The position numbers were made by a program, and so were the translations under genes. Below, piece by piece: positions 45,798 through 55,083 of a stretch of 60,016 bases of DNA. Below the pieces are notes generated by a model. That model did no database searches. It was not told the DNA's origin and saw only the letters and a list, made by a program, of their open reading frames with translations. Source of the DNA: Acidobacteriota bacterium (GTDB lineage: Bacteria > Actinomycetota > Acidimicrobiia > Spongiisociales > ZC4RG35); the NCBI GenBank assembly GCA_022573225.1, contig JACZUI010000009.1:1-60016 (forward strand). Reading direction: 5' to 3'. Positions within the stretch are counted from its first letter, which is position 1. Each line of letters opens with the position of its first letter.

Positions 45798-46649
45798 TTG
45801 AGGCTCATAGCTATCGGAGCGATCGTCCTCTCGGCTTGTTCCATCTCTGGAGGCTCGGGTGCGGACACCTGGTCCGCGTCCACCGTGCCGGCACTGCCTC
45901 TGCCGGCCAACATCGTCGTGATCGGGGATTTCGGCAGTGCCACAGAATCGGAATACGAAGTTGCAGACTCAATCAAGGATCTCGCAAAAGTATTGCCCCT
46001 GACTGCGTTCGTGACCACCGGCGACAACTTCTACAGCGATGACATTGAAGATATCTGGCTGGCACCCTATGGATGGTTGGAGGGGACCGATACCGAACTT
46101 CTCGCATCATGGGGAAACCATGACATCGAGAGCGAATCACGACAGCGCCTTGTCACCGAATACCTGGGAGCGCCGGGGCGGGCGTACTCGGTGTCATTTG
46201 GCTCTGTCCTTCTCATCGTCTTGGACTCGAACGACGTGGGGAATGAGAGCCAAAGGAGATGGCTCGTGTCTGAGCTTGAAGGTTCGGGCGGGCTCTCGAT
46301 TGTCGTGTTTCACCATCCAGCTTTCAGTTGCGGCTACCACGGGACTACCGAGGCTGTCGTGGAATCCTGGGTACCACTTTTCGAAGAGCACGGGGTGGAC
46401 CTCGTGCTCAACGGTCACGACCACGACTACCAACGGTTCGAACGAGAAGGCGTCACCTACGTCGTGACGGGAGGCGGCGGACGCGCCCTCAGACCACTTC
46501 GGCAATGTCCAACGGGAACTCCCGAGCCCCTGGTGTCAACGGATCAACACCACCACTATGTGGTCTTGACTCTGAGTGCGGACGGGATATCCGGGAGGAC
46601 AGTCGCTGCCGACGGAACGGAGATCGACGCCTTCATGATCGATGGTTGA
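45798..46649 (+). CDS. exported calcineurin-like metallophosphoesterase lipoprotein
   Basis: The TTG at 45798 gives 283 residues with a short signal and lipobox (LIAIGAIVLSAC, LSAC). The dinuclear metal site is complete: GDFGS, TTGDNFYSDD, WGNHDIESES, VFHHPAFS and NGHDHDYQRF. The layout resembles purple-acid-phosphatase-like and alkaline-phosphatase PhoD-like exported enzymes (Tyr in NFY before the third motif). It probably removes phosphate from extracellular esters. It is separated from the MOSC gene by 35 bases. Confidence 0.88.
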   Translation: MRLIAIGAIVLSACSISGGSGADTWSASTVPALPLPANIVVIGDFGSATESEYEVADSIKDLAKVLPLTAFVTTGDNFYSDDIEDIWLAPYGWLEGTDTELLASWGNHDIESESRQRLVTEYLGAPGRAYSVSFGSVLLIVLDSNDVGNESQRRWLVSELEGSGGLSIVVFHHPAFSCGYHGTTEAVVESWVPLFEEHGVDLVLNGHDHDYQRFEREGVTYVVTGGGGRALRPLRQCPTGTPEPLVSTDQHHHYVVLTLSADGISGRTVAADGTEIDAFMIDG

Positions 46650-46771
46650 CCGGCTCGTATCGATCTTGTACGACAAGTTAGACAGTTATTCAGAATCGGG
46701 AATAAACGTCACTCTGAAGATGCTGACCCTCCACAGACGCGCCGACAAGGCCCACGACGGAGGAGAACGAA

Positions 46772-47743
46772 ATGACCGACAGCATGACACGCACTGCCCT
46801 GGTGACCGGCGCAAGCTCCGGACTCGGCTTCGAGACCTCAGCCCAGTTGGCCGAACAGGGATACGGCAGAGTGATCATCACCGCCCGAACGGCCGAGAAG
46901 GCCGACGCAGCCCGGCAGCAGCTGGTCGAGCGGACCAACACAGACCCCTTTGAAACGCTTGTACTGGACAATGACCGGCTCGCCACAGTGGAATCGGCAG
47001 CCACCGAGTTGGTCGAGCGTGGTGGGGGCATCGACGTTCTCGTGCTCAACGCCGGGATCGCTCCACCGAGCAACGTCATCATGACCTCCGATGGACTCGA
47101 GGGCACGGTGGCGGCGACGCTGGTCGGACACCATCTCCTGACCATGCGGATTCTGGAGAATGGCCTGCTGAACCAAGACGGTCGCATCGTGATCTCAGGA
47201 TCCGAAGCAGCCCGCGGAGATGTGCCGACGTTCCACCCGCTCGACGTGAAAATATTCGCCGACGAGCATTTCAACGGCGACCTCGAGGCGGCAATCGAGT
47301 CATACGTTCGGATGGCACCGCCCGCCGAGTACAAGTCGGCCAACACCTATGCGACGGCCAAGCAGTTCGTCGCCTGGTGGGCTGCCGAACTCGCTCGGCA
47401 GTTGCCCGAGGGCACTACGGTCAACGCCGTCTCACCCGGAAGCACCCCCGAAACCAACGCCGACCGCAACGCGGCCTTCTACATGAAGTACCTCATGGTG
47501 CCCGTCCTCAAGCTGATTCCCGGCATGTCGCACTCGGTGGCCGACGGCGCCGGGAGATACCTGGAGGCCGTGGAATTCGGACCCGAGGTCTCCGGGAAGT
47601 TCTTCGCCTCTCCCCCAAAGAAGATGACCGGCCCACTCACCGAGATCCAGATGGACCACCTGGACAACCCAGACGCCCAGCGGGCCCTGTGGAACGTCAT
47701 GTCGAAAGTAGCCGGCGGAGTAGGCATGCGAGCGACTAGCTAG
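46772..47743 (+). CDS. short-chain dehydrogenase/reductase
   Basis: The 323-residue protein has the SDR cofactor motif TGASSGLG at residues 12-19, the NAG-type motif VLNAGIAPPS and the catalytic YATAK with an upstream serine region (VISGSEAARGD). A strong GGAGGAG precedes the ATG at 46772. The long C-terminal part (MKYLMVPVLKLIPGMSHSVA) and SDR length near 320 resemble light-independent relatives of protochlorophyllide-reductase-type SDRs. The substrate is unknown. It has its own promoter region of about 120 bases. Confidence 0.88.
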   Translation: MTDSMTRTALVTGASSGLGFETSAQLAEQGYGRVIITARTAEKADAARQQLVERTNTDPFETLVLDNDRLATVESAATELVERGGGIDVLVLNAGIAPPSNVIMTSDGLEGTVAATLVGHHLLTMRILENGLLNQDGRIVISGSEAARGDVPTFHPLDVKIFADEHFNGDLEAAIESYVRMAPPAEYKSANTYATAKQFVAWWAAELARQLPEGTTVNAVSPGSTPETNADRNAAFYMKYLMVPVLKLIPGMSHSVADGAGRYLEAVEFGPEVSGKFFASPPKKMTGPLTEIQMDHLDNPDAQRALWNVMSKVAGGVGMRATS

Positions 47744-47913
47744 CCAAAGAACCGACCCATTGCGTTGAGCGATTTCATGGGCTCCGATCACGACCTCGAG
47801 CGAGCCAACTACACGATCGACGACGGGTAGTTGGGCGTGAATACGGTGATGCCACCAGCGAGTGCCATGAAGCAATCGTCTCGGTGGCAATCCCTGTCTA
47901 TCCACACGACTCC

Positions 47914-49041
47914 TTAGCCTGGCGGTGGACCAGCCCCGATCGCGGATTCCGAACCCACAAGGCAGGATCGGCGGGCAGCCTGCCACCGGTACCACCGCTC
48001 TCCCAAACGACTAAGCACAGGGAACCGGAAGACAGGTGCAACCCAGAGCGTCGGAACCAAATGCTCGAAGATTCGGGTGATGGCGCGAAACCCTCTACTT
48101 GTCTCCCCAGCGTGGACCAGATGAATCGAACGTTCGACCTCGTCAGATTCGATGTCGTGCTCGGGCTGCGTCTTTCCTATGGGTACCAGCACATCCAACA
48201 AATCCATCCTGCGGAATCGGACAATCCAGTCCTGACAAGAAGCGCATTGGTCATCCCAGATGACGAGTAGCTGGTCTTGAGTCAGAAATAGGGGATAGAG
48301 GGCGAGCATCTCCAGTGCGAACACGAACAGCTCGCCGGTAGGTCCCATGAACAACATGATCATGGCGTGAAAACCGAGTCCGAGGATGAACGCAGTCGGT
48401 CTGAACCTCGGGCTCCATAGGAACACGGCGAGAAAAAGCTCCACGAACACGGCTGCGATGGCCACTGCGCCGAGGAACTCCCTGGTTCGGAGTGGGTCCG
48501 GAAACGAGAGGAGTCCACCGTGGAGGGCGCCGGCCAATACTCGGCCCGAAAGGAACTCCGAGCTCAGCTTGGTTATCGCAGCAAATCCATAGACGACAGA
48601 CACCTGCATCATCAGCAGGAAGACCGTCCAGCGCACGACAGGTCGCTGGACGCGTTTGATTGAGAGTCCGGCACCTGCGTCCGCCAAAGTGAGCAAGAGT
48701 ACGAGCCACGCCATCAGGTAGAGGTGGTTGCTGTATGTCTGAAGATCGAGAGACAGGACAACGACGATCGCTGCCAACAGGGCGGGACCTGTCAATGAGA
48801 CACGCCAGCCAATCATGAAGAGGATTGCGGCAACGAACCACACCACCATGACACTCGCCACTAGTGCGGGAGTGGGATCTGGGAACCAGACTGAGAGAGG
48901 AGCACGCAGGGTTTCCGGTTCGGTCAGTTTCCCGAGGATTGGGACGGCGATTACTACGCGAATGATGGCGGCCGCTCCGACGATGATTCGTGCGAGGCCC
49001 ACCGGCCGCGGGTTGGTCTCCGATGTCAGCCAGGTGAGCAT
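47914..49041 (-). CDS. HTTM (VKGC-like) membrane domain fused to a DUF393/DCC thioredoxin-like domain
   Basis: The 375-residue protein begins with about eight membrane helices in the HTTM arrangement (e.g. LARIIVGAAAIIRVVIAVPI and NHLYLMAWLVLLLTLADAGA; also KLSSEFLSGRVLAGALHGG). From about residue 259 it changes to a soluble DUF393 domain: VIWDDQCASCQDWIVRFRRM carries the CxxC of the DCC family, and the end has FRFPVLSRLGERWYRWQAAR, typical of that family. HTTM proteins resemble vitamin-K-dependent gamma-carboxylase; catalysis here is unproved. It overlaps the upstream partner gene by 16 bases. Confidence 0.85.
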   Translation of the reverse strand: MLTWLTSETNPRPVGLARIIVGAAAIIRVVIAVPILGKLTEPETLRAPLSVWFPDPTPALVASVMVVWFVAAILFMIGWRVSLTGPALLAAIVVVLSLDLQTYSNHLYLMAWLVLLLTLADAGAGLSIKRVQRPVVRWTVFLLMMQVSVVYGFAAITKLSSEFLSGRVLAGALHGGLLSFPDPLRTREFLGAVAIAAVFVELFLAVFLWSPRFRPTAFILGLGFHAMIMLFMGPTGELFVFALEMLALYPLFLTQDQLLVIWDDQCASCQDWIVRFRRMDLLDVLVPIGKTQPEHDIESDEVERSIHLVHAGETSRGFRAITRIFEHLVPTLWVAPVFRFPVLSRLGERWYRWQAARRSCLVGSESAIGAGPPPG

Positions 49042-49355
49042 TCGTATCCCTTGTCATCCCAGGTAACGGATTCCGCTCCATCGACCGTGTTGCAAAGATG
49101 TGGAGGTAGGAGCTCTTCTAGAGGTATGTCGCCTCGGGTCCGTGCCATGACCTCCTCGAGATCGATAACGAGGCTTCCGGTCGAAGTATGAACCGTGAAA
49201 TCGATCGGATCTCCGACCCTGGAAAACATCTGCCAACCGAACCGCTCTGTTTGATTTCCGTCGCCGAACTGGCTGATCGGGACGGCGAGTTGGAGAACCA
49301 CAAACAGTGCCACACCTGCGGCGGCCACAGTCCGATACTTCCGCCACTCAGCCAT
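49026..49355 (-). CDS. single-pass membrane partner of the HTTM protein
   Basis: The 109-residue protein has one N-terminal helix (TVAAAGVALFVVLQLAVPIS) followed by an outside part with QTERFGWQMFSRVGDPI. Segments like FxWxMFS occur right after the membrane domain in HTTM and gamma-carboxylase proteins. The overlap with the HTTM gene and this motif suggest that the two form one complex, in effect a split version. No enzyme motif is visible. ATG at 49355. Confidence 0.7.
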   Translation of the reverse strand: MAEWRKYRTVAAAGVALFVVLQLAVPISQFGDGNQTERFGWQMFSRVGDPIDFTVHTSTGSLVIDLEEVMARTRGDIPLEELLPPHLCNTVDGAESVTWDDKGYECSPG

Positions 49356-49786
49356 CGTGCCACGCTACCCAGACGGGCCGAAGGATCAACGCACCTAGCC
49401 TTTCGCCACGCTCTGGGCTGAACTAGCCGATCGGCGCAAGGCGGGGATGCAGACGATCCGGCCTAAGAGAACGTTATTGCACCCGTTCTCTCAGATGTTC
49501 TCCCGGATCCTCTCGAGAGAGCCACACAGCTCGCTCTCGGAGGGCGAAGGAAGGCAGACGAGAAATGCGCCAATACCTTGGTGAACATTCCCGTGCGACC
49601 GGATCGGAAAACGCCGGATGCCGCTCATGGACATCCGGTGCGTGGTGTCGGAGAAAGGACTCGAACCTTCATGAGCAAGTCAGCTCACTAGGCCCTCAAC
49701 CCAGAAGGCCGCCCCACTGTCCGTCGGCTCGGCGTAAGTCCATGCAAATTCAGAACAAACGAACGCGGCCCGTGCGAAATTCAGAG
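49356..49786. other. intergenic region holding the left island boundary
   Basis: No convincing gene is present. It contains a hairpin at about 49612-49642 (CCGGATG pairing with CATCCGG) and the 62-base tRNA-like repeat at 49645-49706. Open frames that cross the repeat have no protein character. The sequence to the left of the hairpin shows no recognisable signal. Confidence 0.6.
49645..49706 (-). repeat. att-like direct repeat, left copy: 3' part of tRNA-Leu(GAG)
   Basis: On the minus strand this reads as the last two thirds of a leucine tRNA: anticodon loop TTGAGGG (anticodon GAG), the long variable arm GAGC-TGACTT-GCTC, and the T arm with TTCGAGT, ending CTCCGAC plus A. The matching 5' acceptor (GTCGGAG) and D arm are absent, so it is not a working tRNA gene. 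It is 59/62 identical to 58053-58114 and in the same orientation, as expected for attL/attR. Confidence 0.8.
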
Positions 49787-50035
49787 TCAGGTCGAAAGGT
49801 CCGTCGTGCCACCCAAGGTATCATCAGCGACGCTGATGCCACGGACCAACTCGGCGGCTTCGTTTCTTGTCAGTCGGAAGTCAACAATTGGTCGAGGTAG
49901 TCGCACTATCATGGCAACTTTCCGATCGGCCATCCGAATAGACGTACGCACCACATCTCGGCACTTGTTCTTGAGATCGTCCGCGCTGACAAAGCATCCC
50001 TCAGCTGCCACCTCCCACCGCTCTCCTTCAAGCAT
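49787..50035 (-). CDS. hypothetical protein, 82 residues, at the left end of the island
   Basis: ATG 50035 gives an 82-residue product with ordinary composition: EGERWEVAAEGCFVSADDLK, VAMIVRLPRPIVDFRLTRNE and AAELVRGISVADDTLGG. The last segment looks like a small regulatory or excision-factor-size fold but matches nothing I can name. Opposite frames are less protein-like. Being just inside the island edge, it may be a remnant of its mobility module. Confidence 0.4.
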   Translation of the reverse strand: MLEGERWEVAAEGCFVSADDLKNKCRDVVRTSIRMADRKVAMIVRLPRPIVDFRLTRNEAAELVRGISVADDTLGGTTDLST

Positions 50036-50169
50036 CAGATTCGCTGTCTCGAGATTCGAGGATCACGTGACCTGACCCGTGGGTTCGGCTACCCCCTTAG
50101 ATACCTCTATGGCCTGATGGGGAAGTCGAGCTCGTAGCGTAGCTCCACACGAGTCATTGAAGCCCTCGG

Positions 50170-51417
50170 TTGCCCCGGCCACAATGTATCCGGATCGTGA
50201 AGCTGACAACTACGCGCGGGCTCCCAATCTCCCAGGAATCTGACAGGCCGTCTTTGCCGCGCCTACAGCCACTTTGGAAAATCCTCGTGGCACTGGGATT
50301 GCTCGCCATATACGTATTCGCGCAACCATGGTCGGAGCGCGGCTACGTCAGCGACGTGGAGGCCGCCACCATTCCGGCTTGGCATTTCGTCGAGACGGGC
50401 TCTATGGAACTGACCGAGTTCAAGGACCTCAACCCCTGGTTTGTCGAAACTTCGCTCGGAATTCGGAGCAACCGATCGCCCGGGATCATCGGGTTCGCGA
50501 TTTTGGCCTACGGAGCGACCAAACCTTTTACGGACGGCTTCGAGAACTGGCCAGGCATCGTCATGGCGGTGTTGGTCAGCTGGCTCGCCGTTCTATTCGT
50601 CGCCGCCACAGCTGAGCGAATGAGGGCCGGGCTCTGGCTGGTCGCGGTGATCTTGTTCGGTCTGGGCACGGCGACATGGGGTGTATCGGCAGGGCAACTC
50701 AATCCCCATGGTTCCGCCCAGTTGGCGATTGCGATTGGACTCTGGTTTCTGCTTCGTCGCAAGGACCTACCAGCGGGGTTGGCGATGGCTGTGGCTGTGT
50801 TGGTGCGACCACTGGTTGTCATCTTGGGAATCGGACTGGGTGTGGCCAAGGCGGTGTGGGATCGGTCCCTTCGTCCCCTTTTTACGATCAGCCTGCCATC
50901 ACTCTTTGCCGGGATTCTGTATTTGACCTACAACAGAATCCTGTTTGGCTCGTGGAGCCCCAGCGCCGCATACGAAGCCGCGGGAGGGTTCATCCTCGTC
51001 GACAACAGGCTGCAGAACATCGTTGCCGCCTTCATAAGCCCGAGACATGGTGTGTTCATCTGGTCGGCCTGGCTTGCAGTCGGTGTCGTTCTCCTTGTGG
51101 CCCGGAGAAAACAGCTTCCCGAGTACGCCTGGCTGGTCCCACTTGTTGCTGGTATTTATATGGTCATCCACTCCGCCATAGAAATCTCGGGCGGCGGGTT
51201 GCCGTACAACTACCGATACCCCCTCGAGCCTGTGACTTTCGCAGCACCCCTCCTCCTGTTCCTCCTTCCTGACGGTCCGGCGTCCAAGATAGGGCGTTTC
51301 TCGTTGATCGCTGCCGGAGCGGTCTCGCTCACTATTCAGGCGATGTTTGTGATCACCTCACGATGCGGCTTCTATCCATCGAACCCAGAGGTGTTCGTCT
51401 GTTATTTGTTTGGCTGA
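50170..51417 (+). CDS. polytopic membrane protein, GT-C glycosyltransferase-like
   Basis: The longest frame starts TTG 50170 (GTG 50197 is an alternative) and encodes up to 415 residues with about ten membrane helices. After the first helix (ILVALGLLAIYVFAQPW) comes a loop with acidic residues (GYVSDVEAATIPAWHFVETG), the place where GT-C enzymes keep their catalytic Asp/Glu. Further helices include FGLGTATWGVSAGQLNPHGS and LLVARRKQLPEYAWLVPLVA. These enzymes use polyprenyl-phosphate sugars. No family name is certain. Confidence 0.7.
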   Translation: MPRPQCIRIVKLTTTRGLPISQESDRPSLPRLQPLWKILVALGLLAIYVFAQPWSERGYVSDVEAATIPAWHFVETGSMELTEFKDLNPWFVETSLGIRSNRSPGIIGFAILAYGATKPFTDGFENWPGIVMAVLVSWLAVLFVAATAERMRAGLWLVAVILFGLGTATWGVSAGQLNPHGSAQLAIAIGLWFLLRRKDLPAGLAMAVAVLVRPLVVILGIGLGVAKAVWDRSLRPLFTISLPSLFAGILYLTYNRILFGSWSPSAAYEAAGGFILVDNRLQNIVAAFISPRHGVFIWSAWLAVGVVLLVARRKQLPEYAWLVPLVAGIYMVIHSAIEISGGGLPYNYRYPLEPVTFAAPLLLFLLPDGPASKIGRFSLIAAGAVSLTIQAMFVITSRCGFYPSNPEVFVCYLFG

Positions 51418-51441
51418 ACCGACCAATGACCCACGGTGGTT

Positions 51442-52270
51442 TCAACCGGTGGTTGCAACGTTCTCGCCTGTGAGGAGCTCGGCGAGGGCTTCGGCTGGTT
51501 TCTTCCAACCTAGTGTTTGACGGGGTCGGTTGTTGAGGGAGTGGGCGACCTCGCGGAGCTCGTCAGGTCCGTGGACTGACAGGTCGGTGCCTTTGGGGAA
51601 GTATTGGCGGAGTAGCCCGTTGGTGTTTTCGTTGGATCCCCGCTGCCATGGCGAGTGGGGGTCGCAGAAGTAAATGTCGATCCCGGTGTCCACGCTGAAC
51701 CGGTGGTGTTGAGCCATTTCGGAGCCTTGATCCCAGGTGATCGACTTCCACAGGTGGTCGGGCAGCGTTTTGATGGTTTCGGTCATGGCGTCTCTCACCG
51801 CTTCGGCTTCCCGACCGTCGGGCAGGTACAGCAGCAGCACATAGCGGGTGGCCCGTTCCACCAGGGTGCCGATCGCCGACTTGCCGTTCTTGCCGATGAT
51901 CAGGTCGCCTTCCCAATGGCCGGGAACCGCCCGGTCGGCCACCTCGGCGGGTCGTTCCGAGATCATGACCATCCCCGGGATCTTCCCTCGACGTTGGGGG
52001 CGTCCCTGCGGTCTTCGTCGGGCACGACCGGTGCGTAAACAGGCGGCCAGCTCCTTGCGGAGCGAACCTCTCCCTTGGACGTAGATGCTCTTGTAGATGG
52101 TTTCGTGGGACACACGCATCGTCTCATCGTCGCCGAACTCGGTGGCCAGCCGGCGGGCGATCTGCTCCGGCGACCACAGGTCCTCCAGGTCGGCGACCAC
52201 CCGCCAACAGAGCTCCGGATTCGACCCCAGTTTGGTCGGTTTCGGCCGGCGAGCCCGGGGGTGTTGCATC
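51442..52270 (-). pseudogene. IS30-family transposase, N-terminus lost
   Basis: The reading frame is intact from about 52262 to 51442 and matches the IS30 catalytic part: LWSPEQIARRLATEFGDDET, VSHETIYKSIYVQGRGSLRK, then DDE residues in GHWEGDLIIGKNGKSAIGTL, TWDQGSEMAQH and DPHSPWQRGSNENTNGLLRQ. The usual N-terminal helix-turn-helix of about 80 residues is missing; the frame runs instead into the left end of the IS256 element near 52270. The transposase is therefore truncated and probably inactive. Confidence 0.85.
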
Positions 52271-52333
52271 CTTTGTGTGAAGTGTCCGAACGACAAGCCT
52301 GAACCTGACTGGTTCGGCAGATAGGACACCACG

Positions 52334-53235
52334 ATGACTGCAGACATTGAAGAGACGAGGGGTGAGCCGGTTCGGCCGGTGATCGATGATGACCTGGTGG
52401 ACCGGTTGATGGCCCAGGTCGATGATGAGGGACTCGAACTGTTGGGTCCTGAGGGCGTGTTGACCGAGTTGACGTCTCGAATCCTGTCTCGGGGTCTCGA
52501 GGTGGAGATGACCGAACATCTCGGCTATGAGAAGGGCGACCCGGCCGGGTGGGGCTCGGGGAACAACCGAAACGGTGTGTATCCGAAGACGGTGCAGACC
52601 GACGCCGGCAGCGTCCCGGTGGAGATGCCTGCGACCGTAACGCCAGTTTCGAACCCCGACTGATCCCTAAACATCAGCGGCGTCTTCCGGGTTCAACGAG
52701 TTGGTGATTTCTCTGGTGGCTCGGGGTATGACCGCCTGGGACACGCGAGCTCACCACGCGGAAATCTACGGGGTGGAGGTGTCCCCGGAGTTGATTTCGA
52801 AGGTCACCGACGCCATCATCCCCGGACTCAAAGCTTGGCAGCAGAGGCCGCTCGATGCGGTGTATCCGATCATGTATTTGGATGCGATCGTGGTCAAGGT
52901 CCGATCCGACCATGTTGTGGTGAACCGGCCGGTCTATATCGCCATGGCCATCGATGTTGACGGCGCCAAACACGTGTTGGGTCTGTGGCTGGGCAAAGGC
53001 GACGAAGCCGCCAAATTCTGGTTGGGGATTCTCACCGAACTGAAAACAGGGGGGTCAACGACGTGCTGATCGTCTGCTACGACGGCCTCACCGAACCCGG
53101 TGAGGCCGTCGAAACGGTGTGGCCCCAAACCATGGTCCAAACCTGTGTGGTTCATCTGATCCGCAACTCGATCCGATACGCCTCCTGGAAAAGCCGTAGG
53201 ACCATCACCGAAGCATTGAAACCCATCTATCAGGC
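52334..53235 (+). pseudogene. IS256-family transposase, frameshifted and truncated
   Basis: The N-terminal part (LTSRILSRGLEVEMTEHLGY then EKGDPAGWGSGNNRNGVYPK) is in frame to about 52625. Near there a shift moves the match to another frame (FEPRLIPKHQRRLPG), which itself shifts to VISLVARGMTAWDTRAHHAE and YPIMYLDAIVVKVRSDHVVV at 52700-53050, and again to VNDVLIVCYDGLTEPGEAVE and VQTCVVHLIRNSIRYASWKS before ending near 53235. At least three frame changes and loss of the last third make it inactive. It is cut at the right by the IS3 remnant. Confidence 0.88.
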
Positions 53236-53905
53236 TGAGCTTCCCCCCTGAGCGGGGAGGGTTTGGTTATGCGGCCCGGTCGTCTGTGGTGGCGGCTCGG
53301 GCGGCTTGTTCGTATGCGATTGGTGACATCATCCCGATCTCGAGTGGCGTCGGGTGGTGTTGTGCCAGTCGTCGATCCAGGCTGCGATTCTGTGCCGGGC
53401 CTTCTCTCTGGTTTTGAACGTGTGTCGGCTGATGAACTCGGTCTTCAAGGTGGAGAAGAACGACTCTGCCGGGGCGTTGTCGAGGCCTGAGCCGACCCTT
53501 CCCATCGACTGGGCCACGCCCATGTTTCGGCAGGCGGCGCCGAACTCGTCGGCGGTGTAGGTGGAGCCCTGATCAGAATGAAAGATCGCTCCGGTGACAC
53601 TGCCGCCTCTGCGTGCCGCGGCCATTTGTAGGGAGGCTTTGGCCAACTCGGCGGTGGCGGAGAGACCCATGGCAAACCCGAGAGCTCGTCGGCTGAACAG
53701 GTCTTCGGTGGCGGCGAGGATCAGCGGTCCCTCCCCGGTTGGGATTTCGGTCTTATCTCCACACCACTTTTCGTTCGGACGCTCAGCGGTGAAATCACGG
53801 TCGAGACGATCAGGCGCCTTACGGACCCGCCGATCCGCCCTGGTCAGGCCGCCCTTTCGTTTTTTGGGTCTGGGCGACCTCGCCAGGTTCCGGATCATCA
53901 GATAC
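53236..53905 (-). pseudogene. IS3-family transposase OrfB, 5' truncated, 3' frameshift
   Basis: On the minus strand the catalytic core matches IS3 OrfB: RDFTAERPNEKWCGDKTEIP, LAATEDLFSRRALGFAMGLS, AIFHSDQGSTYTADEFGAAC and AESFFSTLKTEFISRHTFKT with the third acidic residue. OrfA and the start of OrfB are missing. A shift near 53340 separates RRHS from the proper ending GMMSPIAYEQAARAA, which stops at 53267-53269. The right (5') junction with the GT87-like gene is near 53900. A C-rich/G-rich hairpin lies at its left edge near 53240. Confidence 0.87.
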
Positions 53906-54877
53906 GTCGTATATACGACCGACCGTTTCCCCTGTCTTGACATCCCCAACCGGTAGGGGGGTTTTTCTTATGCTCACGGGACGTTTCACCAGCCACGCTA
54001 CCGGCACCACCAACGCCACCAGGTAAGTTTTCCACATGATCGGAGCGGCCAGTAACGCCAACGGGACCGCCATCACGAACATCTCGTCCCAACCGGGACC
54101 GAACCGCGCCCACACAGCGAGGCCCACGACGAGCACCACGCCTGTTACCACGGGCGACACGCCGAACACTCCAGGAACCGACAAGGAGTTGTCGTAGAAC
54201 GTCCAAACAGTCGGCAGTGCCTCCAACGTTCCGGCGATCGAGACGTTGGGGGAAGCTAGACCGATAAGGTTCAGCACAGTGAACGTCACGCCAACGGTCA
54301 TCGCTGTTCGCCACCGTCGACCAAGTATCAATGCTACGGCGAGGGGCCACGCCCACAGTTTCAGTGTCACCGCAATCCCGAGCGGTATTCCAGCGAAAGG
54401 TCTGTCATCTTCCGCTAGGAGCAACGTGGTCCCGATGAGAGCGGCTATTAGGAAGTCTGTTTGGCCGCGGGCCAACACCCAGGAAAACGGCGGTACGAGG
54501 AGAACTATCGGCAGCCAATACACGACACTCGTGAACCGCAGGCTACTGATCCGAGAGAACACCCACACCAGTCCGACAGCCGATGCCACGGTGAGTATCC
54601 GCCCGGCCTCATATGTCCATGAGAACGGTAGAACGCTGAGGGGGGACAGGATGACCAACGCACCCGGAATCCGAGGGTGAGGCGCTCCACCAACGCTGGT
54701 CAGGTCATAATGGTCGGCGAGATCGTGGAGCGTCTGATACGGGTCAACCCCGTCCATGAACGCTTTGGCTACCAGCCAGTCGAAGCCGAAGTCGGAGTTG
54801 ATGGCGTGTCCCGGTATCCACGCGAGGGAGAACGCGGCGATTATTGCCGCGGCCCCCAGTATCTGTTTTGTCCCCAT
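53819..54877 (-). CDS. GT87-like (DUF2029) polyprenol-phosphate-dependent mannosyltransferase, chimeric C-terminus
   Basis: The protein starts MGTKQILGAAAIIAAFSLAW and has about nine membrane helices. After the first helix come NSDFGFDWLVAKAFMDGVDP and YQTLHDLADHY, with the Asp near the membrane expected for GT87 enzymes, and later VLARGQTDFLIAALIGTTLL and GIPLGIAVTLKLWAWPLAVA, which match the family. Such enzymes add mannose from polyprenol-P-mannose outside the membrane. The last 30-40 residues (after about 53900) are out-of-frame IS3 DNA, so the native end is gone. The membrane part is complete. Confidence 0.72.
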   Translation of the reverse strand: MGTKQILGAAAIIAAFSLAWIPGHAINSDFGFDWLVAKAFMDGVDPYQTLHDLADHYDLTSVGGAPHPRIPGALVILSPLSVLPFSWTYEAGRILTVASAVGLVWVFSRISSLRFTSVVYWLPIVLLVPPFSWVLARGQTDFLIAALIGTTLLLAEDDRPFAGIPLGIAVTLKLWAWPLAVALILGRRWRTAMTVGVTFTVLNLIGLASPNVSIAGTLEALPTVWTFYDNSLSVPGVFGVSPVVTGVVLVVGLAVWARFGPGWDEMFVMAVPLALLAAPIMWKTYLVALVVPVAWLVKRPVSIRKTPLPVGDVKTGETVGRIYDVSDDPEPGEVAQTQKTKGRPDQGGSAGP

Positions 54878-55083
54878 CGACCCCCCGCCTTTTATGCGTA
54901 GCCCAGGAAGGGTGTCTGATACGTCCCGGAGCTTATGTCTTGGAGCTCAAGCTACACTTTCAGTGGCGAACCTTGACGGGTGGTGGTAGCACATAACGCG
55001 CTCTTCTGCTCTATCCGTCGGTGGTTTGGGGAGGGTTGACGCGGGTTGCACCCTGTCTGCTTCTAGGTTTTTGATTTGTCTAA

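Noticed and set aside
49565-49900. 111-codon plus frame across the left tRNA-like repeat
   Set aside because: It translates the tRNA repeat antisense and has no protein character.
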